Shown here one piece after another: positions 28,500-37,327 of a stretch of 64,000 bases of DNA. Position 1 is the first letter of the stretch, and each line of letters opens with the position of its first letter. The position numbers and the translations under genes were made by a program. Source of the DNA: Pseudomonas sp. BP8 (GTDB lineage: Bacteria; Pseudomonadota; Gammaproteobacteria; Pseudomonadales; Pseudomonadaceae); contig NZ_JAGINK010000001.1 in the NCBI RefSeq assembly GCF_017875955.1, forward strand, positions 3,254,501-3,318,500, read 5' to 3'. Under the pieces are notes generated by a model. It did no database searches. It worked only from the letters and a program-made list of their open reading frames with translations, and had not been told where the DNA came from.

Positions 28500-30476
28500 A
28501 TGAATAAAAAGACTCGCCCTGCTTACATGGGGGTACTGCTGGGAGTGGCGCTGATCGGCCTGGGGGTTGCCTACGAGAAACTCTGGTGCGACCCCCGCGA
28601 ACTGCTCCAGGAAGCGGCAGACGCGCAGGGCCTGCACCGGCTCAGCCGCGACGGCGTGACTGTCGAGTTCGAGGCCAAGGCCATGGACGGCGGCGAGCTG
28701 CGTGAAGGCAGCTTTGCCAACGTGCGCTTCAAGGTCAGCGACCAGAACAGCGGCTTGCCGCTGTCCGGGATGGCGCCGGGGGCCTGGCTCGACCCGGCCC
28801 AGTCGGCGCCGGCCGGCGATCGCGACAGCAGTTGCAAGGCCCGCGTGGCGCTGTTTCTCAAGAGCAGCATCGGTGCCCGGCCGCTGCTCGACCTCAACAG
28901 CTACTTTCTGCTGGTGCTGAACAAGGATCCGAGCCTGACCGTGATCGACCCGACGGTGTCGGTCGGTGGTGTCACCAGCACCCTGGCCCGCATCGACCTG
29001 CCCGGGCGACCGATGGACTGGGCCGCCACCGTCGATGACAAGCAGGTGTTCGTGTCCATCCCCGAGCGTGGCCAGGTGGCGGTGATCGATACCGAGACCT
29101 TCCGCCGCGTGGCTACCCTGGAGGCTGGTGCGATGCCGCTGCGCGTAGCCCTGCAGCCGGACCAGCGCCGGCTGTGGGTCGGCAACAACAGCGATGATCC
29201 AGCCATGGGCGGGGTAACGGTGATCGACGTGCCCAGCCGCAGTACCCTGAAAACCTTCGCCACCGGCTCCGGCCACCACGAGATCGCCTTCAGCAGTGAC
29301 TCGCGGTTCGCCTTTGTCAGCAACCGCGATGGCGGCACCCTGAGCGTCATCGATATCGCCGAGATGCGCCTGGTGAAAACCATCGAGGTGGGCCCGCACC
29401 CATTGTCGGTGGCCTATTCGGCACTGTCCCAGGCGGTCTACGTCGCCGATGGCGAGGAAGGCACGGTGCGCGTGATCGACGCCCACAGCCATCAGTTGCG
29501 CCATACCGTCAAGGCCGAACAGGGCCTGGGGCCGATGCGCTTCAGCAGCGATGGCCGCTACGGCATGGTGCTCAACACCCTGGAAAACCAGGCGCTGGTG
29601 ATCGACGCCAGCACCGACAAACTGATCCACCGCATCCCGGTCGCGGCAGAGCCCTATCAGCTGACCTTCACCAAGGGCTACGCCTACGTGCGTGGCCTGG
29701 CTTCGCCGAAAGTCAGCATGATCAACCTGAGCAGCCTGGGTGATGGTCGCGAGCCGATCGTCCAGGGCTTCGAGGCGGGCCCCGCCGCGCCGCGCCAGGC
29801 GGGTGATCTGCCGCTGGCACAAGGGCTGTCTGTAGCCCGTGACGACAATTCGGTATTCGTGGTCAACCCGGTGGACAACACCACCTACTTCTATGCCGAG
29901 GGCATGAACGCGCCGATGTCGGGCTACAACAACCGCGGCCATCAGGCTCGCGCGGCGATCGTCATCGACCGCAGCCTGCGCGAACTGGCCCCGGGGGTGT
30001 ACGGCTCGACGGTGAAAATGCCGGCAGCCGGCAAGTTCGACGTGGCCTTCCTGCTCAACCAGCCACAGATCATTCACTGCTTCAGCACCGACATCGCCGC
30101 CGTGCCGGGCGCGAGCCGGCACAAGGGCGCTCACGCCGAATTCATCGGTAACGAGCAGCCGGCCTTGCAGCACAACCCGTTTGTCGCCCGCGTGCGCATT
30201 CTGGGTGACGACGGCCAGCCACGCCTGGGCCTGCAAGACCTGAGCCTGCGTTACTTCCTGGCGCCCTCGTCGTTGCCGCGCAGCCTGCCACTGATCGAGG
30301 TGGGTGAGGGCGTCTACCAGGCCTCCTTGCAGCTGACCGAGCCCGGCGCCTGGTACCTGCATGTGCAGTCGCCGTCGCTGGGGCGCAAGTTTGCCGAAGA
30401 AAACTACACCAGCCTGCGCGTCCTCCCGGCCGCAGCGCCCACCGCTTCCCAAGGGAACGCCAGGAGTGTGCGATGA
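28500..30476 (+). CDS. Membrane-anchored YVTN beta-propeller protein
   Basis: The 658-residue protein has an N-terminal membrane anchor (about residues 9-27) and a periplasmic domain of about 130 residues. A beta-propeller follows, made of YVTN-like repeats (VFVSIPERGQVAVIDTET, AFVSNRDGGTLSVIDIAE, VYVADGEEGTVRVIDAHS). The C-terminal immunoglobulin-like region (about 540-640; YQASLQLTEPGAWYLHVQ) resembles FixH/YtkA folds. It lies 17 bp after the oxidase and overlaps the first SCO gene by 4 bp, so it is probably an accessory of the oxidase, perhaps in copper delivery or assembly. The precise role is unknown. Confidence 0.82.
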   Translation: MNKKTRPAYMGVLLGVALIGLGVAYEKLWCDPRELLQEAADAQGLHRLSRDGVTVEFEAKAMDGGELREGSFANVRFKVSDQNSGLPLSGMAPGAWLDPAQSAPAGDRDSSCKARVALFLKSSIGARPLLDLNSYFLLVLNKDPSLTVIDPTVSVGGVTSTLARIDLPGRPMDWAATVDDKQVFVSIPERGQVAVIDTETFRRVATLEAGAMPLRVALQPDQRRLWVGNNSDDPAMGGVTVIDVPSRSTLKTFATGSGHHEIAFSSDSRFAFVSNRDGGTLSVIDIAEMRLVKTIEVGPHPLSVAYSALSQAVYVADGEEGTVRVIDAHSHQLRHTVKAEQGLGPMRFSSDGRYGMVLNTLENQALVIDASTDKLIHRIPVAAEPYQLTFTKGYAYVRGLASPKVSMINLSSLGDGREPIVQGFEAGPAAPRQAGDLPLAQGLSVARDDNSVFVVNPVDNTTYFYAEGMNAPMSGYNNRGHQARAAIVIDRSLRELAPGVYGSTVKMPAAGKFDVAFLLNQPQIIHCFSTDIAAVPGASRHKGAHAEFIGNEQPALQHNPFVARVRILGDDGQPRLGLQDLSLRYFLAPSSLPRSLPLIEVGEGVYQASLQLTEPGAWYLHVQSPSLGRKFAEENYTSLRVLPAAAPTASQGNARSVR

Positions 30477-31147
30477 ACAGCCCAAGCAAACTGCTTGCCC
30501 TGAGCCTGCTGCTCGCCAGCAACCTGACCTGGGCGCATGCCGGCCATGACCACAGCGGGCATGCCCCGCAACCGCCGGCCGCGCATCAGGAGAAGGCCAG
30601 CGTGCGTTTTGCCGACGTCGCTTTGCAAAACCAGGAGGGCATGCCGGTGCGCCTCGAGCAAGACCTGGTCGGCGAACACCTGGTGGTGATGGGCTTCATC
30701 TACACCAGCTGCACCACGGTGTGCCCGGTGGTGTCGTCGATCATGGCCAAGGTCCAGGCCCAGCTCGGCGGTCGCGTAGGCGACGAGATCCAGCTGGTGT
30801 CGATCAGCGTCGACCCGCAACGCGACGACGCCAAACGCCTGGCCGACTATGCCAAGGCCTTTCAGCACGGGCCGGGCTGGAGCTGGCTGACTGGCTCGCC
30901 GTATGCCATCAGCGAAACCTTGAAGGGCCTGGGCAGCTTCAGTGCCGACCTCACCCAGCACCCGCCACTGATCATCGTTGGCGATGGCCGCAGTGGCCAC
31001 TGGACGCGTTTCTACGGTTTCACCGATCCGGCCGTGCTGGTGGCCGAGATCAACCGCCTCAGTGCGCGCCGTGTGCATGCCAAAAGCACCGCAATCGCGA
31101 TCACACCCGCTCAGTCACAGCCCGCCGCGCAGGAGATCCAGCCATGA
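30473..31147 (+). CDS. SCO1/SenC-family copper chaperone (first copy)
   Basis: This 224-residue thioredoxin-fold protein has a signal peptide (ending near WAHA) and a His-rich N-terminal mature segment (HAGHDHSGH). The SCO1 copper motif CTTVCP (CxxxC) is present. The downstream His of the family appears to be that of DLTQHPP. SCO1 proteins hold Cu and pass it to copper enzymes, usually cytochrome oxidase. Here the 4-bp overlaps with both neighbours tie it to the multicopper oxidase operon. The C-terminal 25 residues are a Ser/Ala/Gln-rich tail. Confidence 0.92.
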   Translation: MNSPSKLLALSLLLASNLTWAHAGHDHSGHAPQPPAAHQEKASVRFADVALQNQEGMPVRLEQDLVGEHLVVMGFIYTSCTTVCPVVSSIMAKVQAQLGGRVGDEIQLVSISVDPQRDDAKRLADYAKAFQHGPGWSWLTGSPYAISETLKGLGSFSADLTQHPPLIIVGDGRSGHWTRFYGFTDPAVLVAEINRLSARRVHAKSTAIAITPAQSQPAAQEIQP

Positions 31148-31815
31148 GCAGCCTCACTACCCGCAATACCGGCATGCGCGGTCTCGACTGGCTGACCCTT
31201 ATCGGCTGCCTGTGCATTCTGTGCAACGTCGCCTTTGCCCATGAAGGCCATGCGCCGAGCGCCGCGCAACCCCAACCGCAACCGGCGCCGCAGGCGATGA
31301 CCAGCGGCGGCGGTACGCGCGATGCGCAGAGCTGGTTCACCGACACGCTGCTCAAGGACCAGAATGGCCGCGAGCTGCGCTTTTACAGCGATGTGCTCAA
31401 GGACAAGGTGGTGATGCTCAACGTGATCTTCACCCATTGCAACGATGCCTGCCCGCTGATCACCCGCAAGCTGCGCGAAGTACGTGAAGCCATGGGTCCG
31501 GAACTGGCCAGCCAGGTGACGTTCATTTCGCTCAGCAGCGACCCGCTCAACGACACCCCGGCGGTGCTCAAGGCATTTGCCGAGAAGCAGGGCGTGGATG
31601 GCCCGAACTGGCTGTTTCTGACCGGCGACAAGGCCAGCGTCGACCTGGTGCTGGGGCGCCTGGGGCAGTTCTTGCCCAGCCCTGAGCAACACTCGACCCA
31701 ACTGATCGTCGGCGACGTCGCCAGCAAACGCTGGAGCAAGATCCGCCCTGACGCGCCGCCGGCAGCGATTGCCCAGCGCATGCAGCTGTTGACCCAACCG
31801 CTGGCAGGGCGGTGA
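31144..31815 (+). CDS. SCO1/SenC-family copper chaperone (second copy)
   Basis: This 223-residue paralogue of the preceding gene has a signal-anchor or signal peptide (about 17-33), then HEGHAP, the CxxxC motif in THCNDACPLITRKL, and a His in PEQHSTQLIVGD. Sequence identity with the first copy is modest, so this is an old duplication, possibly for a different copper site or for thiol reduction. The ATG at 31144 overlaps the previous stop as ATGA, which indicates coupled translation. It should act in the periplasm on the oxidase or on the cytochrome encoded next. Confidence 0.92.
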   Translation: MSSLTTRNTGMRGLDWLTLIGCLCILCNVAFAHEGHAPSAAQPQPQPAPQAMTSGGGTRDAQSWFTDTLLKDQNGRELRFYSDVLKDKVVMLNVIFTHCNDACPLITRKLREVREAMGPELASQVTFISLSSDPLNDTPAVLKAFAEKQGVDGPNWLFLTGDKASVDLVLGRLGQFLPSPEQHSTQLIVGDVASKRWSKIRPDAPPAAIAQRMQLLTQPLAGR

Positions 31816-31820
31816 GCGCC

Positions 31821-33341
31821 ATGGGCCGACTATGGGCACTGTGCGTGGGGCTGTCGTTGTGCAGTGCGGCACTGGCCCTCGACCTGACCCCTGCGGAGCA
31901 GGCAGGCAAGCGCCTGTACCGCGAGGGCGTGGCCAGTGGCGACGCCCAGGTGGTGGCGCGGGTTGGCGTCGGTGACATGAGCGTACCGGCCAGCGTTCTG
32001 CCGTGTGCCGGCTGTCATGGCCGCGATGGGCGTGGCCGCAGCGAGGGCGGTGTACGCCCATCCAGCCTGGAGTGGCAGCGCCTGAGCGTTGGCCAGGGGC
32101 TGCGTCAGGCCAATGGCCGCAGCTATGCCGCGTATACCGATGCAAGTCTGGCCCGGGCCATCCAGCACGGGCTTGATCCCGCCGGCAACCGCCTCGATCC
32201 GGCGATGCCGCGCTTCGACATGAGCCTGGCTGACCAGCGCAACCTGACCGCTTACCTCAAGCGCCTGGGCGATGAGCGAGACCCTGGTGTCGAGCCGAAT
32301 GTGCTGCGTCTGGGCACGCTGTTACCGGCTTCCGGCCCGCTGGCAGAGGCGGGCAGGGTAGTGCGTGCGGTGCTCGATGACGGCCTGGCCCAACTCAATC
32401 AGCAGGGTGGGATTCATGGCCGACGCCTGCAACTGGTAGTGCTCGACCCGGGCGAGGACGCTGCAAGCGCCGGGCTGGCGCTGCAGCGGTTGCTTGACGA
32501 CGAGAGCATTTTCGCCCTGATCAGCCCGCTGGCGCCGTTGCTTGATGCACGGCTGGCCGCTGAGCTTGAGCGACGGGGCGTGCCCTTGATCGGCAGCTCC
32601 CCGCGCAGTGGCGACAGCCCACAGATGTTCGACCCCATGCCAGGCTTGAGCGAGCAGTTATTGAGTGTGGCTACCCATGCCCGTGATGCGCTCGGGCTGG
32701 CCAGCGACAGCTTGCGCGTGTTGTACGCCGAGCAAGATCAGGCCTTGCTGGCCGAGGCCGTGCGGCAACGGTTGCAGCGCGCCGGCTGGAACCTGCCGCC
32801 CGCGCTGGCCTTCGCCGGCCAGGCGCCGGACGCCCAGGGCATTGTCTTCGTTGGCCGCGGCCAAGCCTTGATCGCGTTGACTCAGGCCTTGGCCAGCGCT
32901 GGCCGTACGCCTTATCTGTTGGCCGCCTCCGGGCAGGTTGCCGGAGCCCTGCCGCAGCTTGCGCCGCAGTGGTCACAACGGCTGTTTCTGGCTTATCCGG
33001 TGGTGCCTGGCGACTGGACCGAAGCCGGCCGCGCCAGCCTGGCTGCGTTGCAGCAACGCCAGGGCCTGGATGCCCGCCAGGCGGCCTTGCAGGTCAACAC
33101 CCTGTGCGCCCTGCGCCTGCTCGCTGAGGCGCTCAAGCAGGTCGGTCGCGATGCCAGCCGCGAGCGCCTGGTCAGCGCTCTCGAAGGCTTGCATGACGTC
33201 GATACCGGGCTGACCCCGCTGCTCGGCTTCGGCCCCGGCCGCCGCCAGGGCATGGCCGGCGCCCATGTCGTCGCAGTGGGCCTGCCCGGGCCACGCTTTG
33301 CCCACGTTGCCCCGTACCGGCCGCTGCCGGACAGCCCTTGA
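31821..33341 (+). CDS. Cytochrome c domain fused to ABC-type ligand-binding domain
   Basis: The 506-residue protein has a signal peptide (MGRLWALCVGLSLCSAALA). A class I cytochrome c domain follows with haem motif CAGCH near residue 57 and a candidate axial Met in PAMPRFDM. From about residue 165 a type I periplasmic binding domain follows (LRLGTLLPASGPLAEAGR, like branched-chain amino-acid receptors). The fusion suggests an electron acceptor or ligand-modulated redox partner of the oxidase. The ATG at 31821 was preferred over GTG at 31812 because AGGGCGG is then properly spaced. Function is inferred from context. Confidence 0.85.
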   Translation: MGRLWALCVGLSLCSAALALDLTPAEQAGKRLYREGVASGDAQVVARVGVGDMSVPASVLPCAGCHGRDGRGRSEGGVRPSSLEWQRLSVGQGLRQANGRSYAAYTDASLARAIQHGLDPAGNRLDPAMPRFDMSLADQRNLTAYLKRLGDERDPGVEPNVLRLGTLLPASGPLAEAGRVVRAVLDDGLAQLNQQGGIHGRRLQLVVLDPGEDAASAGLALQRLLDDESIFALISPLAPLLDARLAAELERRGVPLIGSSPRSGDSPQMFDPMPGLSEQLLSVATHARDALGLASDSLRVLYAEQDQALLAEAVRQRLQRAGWNLPPALAFAGQAPDAQGIVFVGRGQALIALTQALASAGRTPYLLAASGQVAGALPQLAPQWSQRLFLAYPVVPGDWTEAGRASLAALQQRQGLDARQAALQVNTLCALRLLAEALKQVGRDASRERLVSALEGLHDVDTGLTPLLGFGPGRRQGMAGAHVVAVGLPGPRFAHVAPYRPLPDSP

Positions 33342-33353
33342 ACGGAGGTTGCC

Positions 33354-33995
33354 ATGCGTATCCTGTTGTTGTGCCTGTTGATGGCGGTGGTCCCGCTCAG
33401 CCGCGCCGACCTGGCTGCGGCGCGGGTCAACGGCGTGGAAATCAGTGTCATGCGCCTCGAGCGCTATTTCACCGAATACTTGCAGGACCAGGGGCGGGCC
33501 GTCACCAGCATCCGCAACCCGAACCTGTACAAGCGCCTGCGCGAGCAGGCGCTGGACGAACTGATCGACAAAGAGCTCCTCTGGCAGGAAGCCCAGCGCC
33601 GCGGCATTGTCGTCGGTGACGAGGCGGTATCGGCGCAGATCGGTCAACTCGAGCAAGCCTTCGGCAGCCCCGTGGTGTTCGAGCAGCGCCTGGCCGAGGC
33701 GGGCTTCAATCGGGCAGACTTTGCCGACTACACTCGTCATGAAATGGCCGCACAGCGCGCTTACGCGCAACTCAGCGCGGTCGATGAGCCGAGCGCCGCT
33801 GAAGTCGAGGCGTTCTATCAGGCCAATCGACAAACACTGCAAGGAGCGCAGAACCAAAGTGATAACACTTCTGTCATACCGGAACAGGGCCTGGCACTGG
33901 CCAGGGTCGCGCTTGCCGAGCAACTTCAGGCCAAGGCGCGTCAGTCGGTACGCCAACGTTTGCGTGAGTCTGCGCAAGTCGAGCGATCAGACTGA
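33354..33995 (+). CDS. SurA N-terminal-like periplasmic chaperone
   Basis: The 213-residue protein has a signal peptide (MRILLLCLLMAVVPLSRA) and a helical SurA-N/trigger-factor-like core (ARVNGVEISVMRLERYF, ALDELIDKELLWQEAQRRGI). No parvulin isomerase domain follows; the C-terminal 60 residues are Gln/Ala/Arg-rich helix. It ends the oxidase operon and may fold or escort the very large oxidase across the periplasm. The Leptothrix mof operon also carries a predicted isomerase/chaperone gene next to its oxidase. Confidence 0.8.
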   Translation: MRILLLCLLMAVVPLSRADLAAARVNGVEISVMRLERYFTEYLQDQGRAVTSIRNPNLYKRLREQALDELIDKELLWQEAQRRGIVVGDEAVSAQIGQLEQAFGSPVVFEQRLAEAGFNRADFADYTRHEMAAQRAYAQLSAVDEPSAAEVEAFYQANRQTLQGAQNQSDNTSVIPEQGLALARVALAEQLQAKARQSVRQRLRESAQVERSD

Positions 33996-34012
33996 TACGC
34001 TGTGGCGTAGAG

Positions 34013-34028
34013 TCCCCAAGTGTGGGGA
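34013..34028. promoter_or_regulatory. Distal CCCC-N6-GGGG palindrome before the secretion operon
   Basis: TCCCCAAGTGTGGGGA lies about 162 bp upstream of the predicted sigma-54 start and 44 bp from the second copy. The matching halves and 6-bp spacer equal those of the site at 22461. Confidence 0.65.
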
Positions 34029-34056
34029 TTGCCGGCTAGGCAAACTGCCATCAGGC

Positions 34057-34072
34057 TCCCCGGATATGGGGA
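34057..34072. promoter_or_regulatory. Proximal CCCC-N6-GGGG palindrome before the secretion operon
   Basis: TCCCCGGATATGGGGA is centred about 118 bp upstream of the predicted start. An IHF-like AATCAATGACCTA (34117-34129) lies between it and the promoter, as in many sigma-54 systems. Confidence 0.65.
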
Positions 34073-34156
34073 ACCAGGTGCATGCCTGTTTCAGAGGCTC
34101 CCAAAGAGCCCAATAAAATCAATGACCTACAGTGGTGCAACATGACTTTTCATGCC

Positions 34157-34172
34157 TGGCACGAAGCCTGCT
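34157..34172 (+). promoter_or_regulatory. Sigma-54 promoter of the secretion/csgEFG operon
   Basis: TGGCACGAAGCCTGCT has a perfect -24 element (TGGCACG) and a -12 element with one mismatch (CTGCT for TTGCW), with GG and GC correctly spaced. The predicted start is near 34183, about 54 bp before the response-regulator gene. Confidence 0.75.
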
Positions 34173-34236
34173 CAAGCCTCTACAAGGCCGCACTTCGCAG
34201 ACCGGGAAACCGGGCAGTTCTCAGGAGTCGACCTTG

Positions 34237-34767
34237 GTGAACAGAGTATTGGTAGTCGATGACGAACAGACCCTCGCGCTGAACCTGCAGGCCTACCTGC
34301 AAGCACAAGGGCTGGAAGTTGGTGTTGCCCACGACGGTTTCAGCGGCATTGAGCTGGCTGAGAAAATCCAACCGGACGTGATCGTGCTGGATTATCGCTT
34401 GCCCGACATGGAGGGGTTTCAGGTCCTGGAGACCGTGCGCAAGAACAGGCAGTGCCATTTCGTGCTGATTACCGCCCACCCGACCGCCGAGGTCCGTGAG
34501 CGGGCCGCCGAACTTGGCGTGACCCATGTCCTGTTCAAGCCGTTCCCGTTGGTGGAACTGGCCCGCGCGGTATCCGACCTGACGGGCATCGAGCGTCAGC
34601 GCAGGGCCACTGACAACCCGGCCGAGGGGTTCGTCGAACGACGCCATAACAGGAACGATATGTTCCCCATGCAGTTGTTCGATGGCAGCTGGGTGTTGGC
34701 CGATCGCCGCCGTAATGGCGCCAGGCCGCCCGGATCCGACGACGACCAACTGCTCACCGGGGAATAG
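34237..34767 (+). CDS. Single-domain response regulator with C-terminal extension
   Basis: The 176-residue protein has a full receiver domain: DDE at 8-10, phospho-Asp near 52 (VIVLDYRLPDMEG), Thr in LITAHP and Lys in LFKPFP. The C-terminal 55 residues are hydrophilic and carry no recognised DNA-binding or enzymatic domain. The GTG at 34237 (or TTG at 34234) follows AGGAG and starts the protein just before the receiver; a longer ATG start would overrun the sigma-54 promoter. As first gene of the secretion/csgEFG operon it may regulate the machine by protein contact. Confidence 0.85.
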   Translation: MNRVLVVDDEQTLALNLQAYLQAQGLEVGVAHDGFSGIELAEKIQPDVIVLDYRLPDMEGFQVLETVRKNRQCHFVLITAHPTAEVRERAAELGVTHVLFKPFPLVELARAVSDLTGIERQRRATDNPAEGFVERRHNRNDMFPMQLFDGSWVLADRRRNGARPPGSDDDQLLTGE

Positions 34768-34835
34768 CGGCGCCCGCAGCCACCCCGGCCTCTACCGAGC
34801 CACCTGCGACGCGCCCCTGAGCGGAGTCGCAGGCC

Positions 34836-36563
34836 ATGGATCAATCCACCAGCAGCATCGACACCCCCGAGCCGGTTGCGCCGGACTTGTCCGCGAAGGT
34901 CTCGGCGCAGATTACCGGCTACCCCCGCGACCTGCTGGCCAAGGCCCGCCTCGAAGCCAGCGACGAACGCCTGCTGAGCTGCCTGGAACGCCTGTCCTGT
35001 GACACCCCGGCAGTCTTCACCCAACGCTTGGCCAGCACCCTTCATTACCCCGCACTCGACAGCGCCAGCCTGTTTGCCTCGACCCCGATATTCGAGGAGG
35101 TCAGCCTGGCCCAGTGCCTCAAGCGTGAGTTCGTCCTGGTCCAGCGCGGCGCCGATATCATCGGCGTATTTGCCGACCCGTTCGACCCGGCGCGGCTGGC
35201 CTGGATCGACGACAACCTGCACGATGCACCGCTGTACCTGGCCCATGCCGGTGATCTGGCGGCGTTTCTCGCCCGTCACGAAGAAAGCTTCCACGCAGTC
35301 GACGCCCTCGATCAGGACGGCGAGCCCGGCATCGAGACCGACCCACTGCAGCGCCTGTCGCTGACCAGCATCAGCGAAGACCAGAGCCGTGTGGTCAAGC
35401 TGGTCAACTCGACTCTGTACGACGCCCTCAAGCAGCATGCCAGCGATATCCACCTGGGCATGACCGGCCAGGGCCTGACCATCAAGTACCGTATCGATGG
35501 CGTGCTCAATGGCGCCGGCAAGGCCAGCGGCAGCGCATTTGCCGAGCAGGTGATCTCGCGCATCAAGGTCATGGCCGAGCTGGACATCGGCGAAAAACGC
35601 GTGCCCCAGGACGGGCGCTTCAAAGTCGCCGTAGGCGAGCGGCAGATCGACTTCCGGGTGTCGATCATGCCTAGCATCTTTGGCGAAGACGCCGTGCTGC
35701 GAGTGCTCGACAAGCAAGACCTGTCAGACAAGGTCAGCGGTGTTCAGCTGCAGGCCCTGGGCTTTCAGGAGGAGACCCTGCGTGCCCTGCGCCGGCTGGC
35801 CGCCGAACCCTACGGGATGATCCTGGTGACCGGCCCGACCGGCAGCGGCAAGACCACCACCCTCTACGCCATGATCAGCGAGATCAACCACGGCGTGGAC
35901 AAGATCATCACCATTGAAGACCCGGTCGAATACCAGCTGCCCGGCGTCCTGCAGATCCCGGTCAACGAGAAAAAGGGCCTGACCTTTGCCCGCGGCCTGC
36001 GCTCGATCCTGCGCCATGACCCGGACAAGATCCTGGTGGGCGAGATCCGCGACCCGGACACCGCGCAGATCGCCGTGCAGTCAGCGCTCACCGGTCACCT
36101 GGTATTCACCACCATTCACGCCAACAACGTGTTCGATGTGATCGGCCGCTTCAGCCAGATGCAGGTCGACCCCTACAGCTTTGTTTCCGCGCTCAACGCC
36201 GTCCTCGCCCAACGCCTGATTCGCCTGGCCTGCACGCACTGTGCACGGCCCAGCGAACCGGACGACGAGCTGCTCGCGGCGTCAGGCCTGAGCCGTGAGG
36301 CGGTCACCGGCTGGCAGTTCGTCAGTGTCCAGGGTTGCGGCCAGTGCCGTGGCAGTGGCTTCCGCGGACGCAATGCGATTGCCGAACTGCTGCACCTGGA
36401 CGATGACCTGCGCCAGATGATCGTCGAGCGCCGGCCATTGGCGCAGATCAAGACCCTGGCTTGCCAGCGCGGCCTGCGCCTGCTGCGCGCCAGCGCCCTG
36501 GACCTGGTCCGCGAGGGCCGTACCACGCTTGAGGAGATCAACCGTGTCACATTTATCGCCTGA
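34836..36563 (+). CDS. Secretion ATPase, GspE/PilB/MshE family
   Basis: The 575-residue cytoplasmic ATPase has an N-terminal GspE-like domain (about 60-160). The motor domain has Walker A GPTGSGKTTT near residue 333, the Asp box, Walker B ILVGEIRDPDTA and the His box LVFTTIHANN. A tetracysteine zinc motif (CTHC...CGQC) lies near residues 466-505. It should power assembly of the pseudopilus encoded downstream. It is the first machine gene of the operon; no GspF/PilC platform protein was found near it. The next gene overlaps its 3' end by 20 bp. Confidence 0.95.
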   Translation: MDQSTSSIDTPEPVAPDLSAKVSAQITGYPRDLLAKARLEASDERLLSCLERLSCDTPAVFTQRLASTLHYPALDSASLFASTPIFEEVSLAQCLKREFVLVQRGADIIGVFADPFDPARLAWIDDNLHDAPLYLAHAGDLAAFLARHEESFHAVDALDQDGEPGIETDPLQRLSLTSISEDQSRVVKLVNSTLYDALKQHASDIHLGMTGQGLTIKYRIDGVLNGAGKASGSAFAEQVISRIKVMAELDIGEKRVPQDGRFKVAVGERQIDFRVSIMPSIFGEDAVLRVLDKQDLSDKVSGVQLQALGFQEETLRALRRLAAEPYGMILVTGPTGSGKTTTLYAMISEINHGVDKIITIEDPVEYQLPGVLQIPVNEKKGLTFARGLRSILRHDPDKILVGEIRDPDTAQIAVQSALTGHLVFTTIHANNVFDVIGRFSQMQVDPYSFVSALNAVLAQRLIRLACTHCARPSEPDDELLAASGLSREAVTGWQFVSVQGCGQCRGSGFRGRNAIAELLHLDDDLRQMIVERRPLAQIKTLACQRGLRLLRASALDLVREGRTTLEEINRVTFIA

Positions 36564-37326
36564 TCGCTATTGCGCCGTGCTCGGCGCCGAGGGTGTCGGC
36601 CTGGGTCGCTGGCACGCACAACAACACCAATGGCTGGGCAGTCGCGGTTTCACCAGCGACGCGGCCCAGCCGGCCTGGGCGGCCGCTCTTGAGACGCTGG
36701 CGGTGCTGCTCGACGAGCATGCGCTGCGCGGCGGCCAGTTGCAGGTGCTGCTCTCGGCCCGCTTCAGCCGCTTCTGCCTGGTGCCGTGGAGTGATGCCAT
36801 CGGCCATCCGCGCGAGCTGCAAGCGTATGCCCAGGGCTGCTTTGAAAACCTCTATGGGCAGTCGCTGGCCGATTGGCGCATCGTCCTCTCGCCTGAGCCG
36901 GCCGCTACCGCGCGGATTGCCACGGCACTGCCAGAGGTACTGCTGCAAGGCTTGCAGACGCTCGGCCGGCAGCATCGGCTGCGGCTGAACTCGGTCCAGC
37001 CGTACCTGATGGCCGCGTTCAACCGCTGCAGCGCCCAACTGGAGCAGGGCGATTTTCTCTTCGTGCTCGCCGAACCTCGCCGCAGCGTCCTGCTGCTGGC
37101 CGCCGGCGGTGCCTGGCAGCAAGTCCTGGCGCAGGGCTGCGCCGACACAGACCAGGCCCTGCAGGCCTTGATCGAGCGCACGTGCGAGCTGTATGGCGAA
37201 CACCTGCCACGGGTCTACCTGCATGCCTCGGGTCGCACCGAACTGCCGCAACTCGCGGCTGTGCAACTGTGCCAAGCCGCAGGCGACAGCGATCCGCTGT
37301 GCGCCATGTGGCAGGCGGTGGCCTGA
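36544..37326 (+). CDS. PilM/GspL-like cytoplasmic assembly protein
   Basis: This 260-residue soluble protein holds the operon position of PilM/MshI (the actin-like part of GspL). Weak features fit an actin-like fold, but no nucleotide motif is obvious, so the assignment rests mainly on gene order before PilN-, PilO- and PilP-like genes. The GTG at 36544 preceded by GAGGAGAT was chosen; it overlaps the ATPase gene. It should link the ATPase to the inner-membrane components. Confidence 0.7.
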   Translation: MSHLSPDRYCAVLGAEGVGLGRWHAQQHQWLGSRGFTSDAAQPAWAAALETLAVLLDEHALRGGQLQVLLSARFSRFCLVPWSDAIGHPRELQAYAQGCFENLYGQSLADWRIVLSPEPAATARIATALPEVLLQGLQTLGRQHRLRLNSVQPYLMAAFNRCSAQLEQGDFLFVLAEPRRSVLLLAAGGAWQQVLAQGCADTDQALQALIERTCELYGEHLPRVYLHASGRTELPQLAAVQLCQAAGDSDPLCAMWQAVA

Positions 37327-37327
37327 G

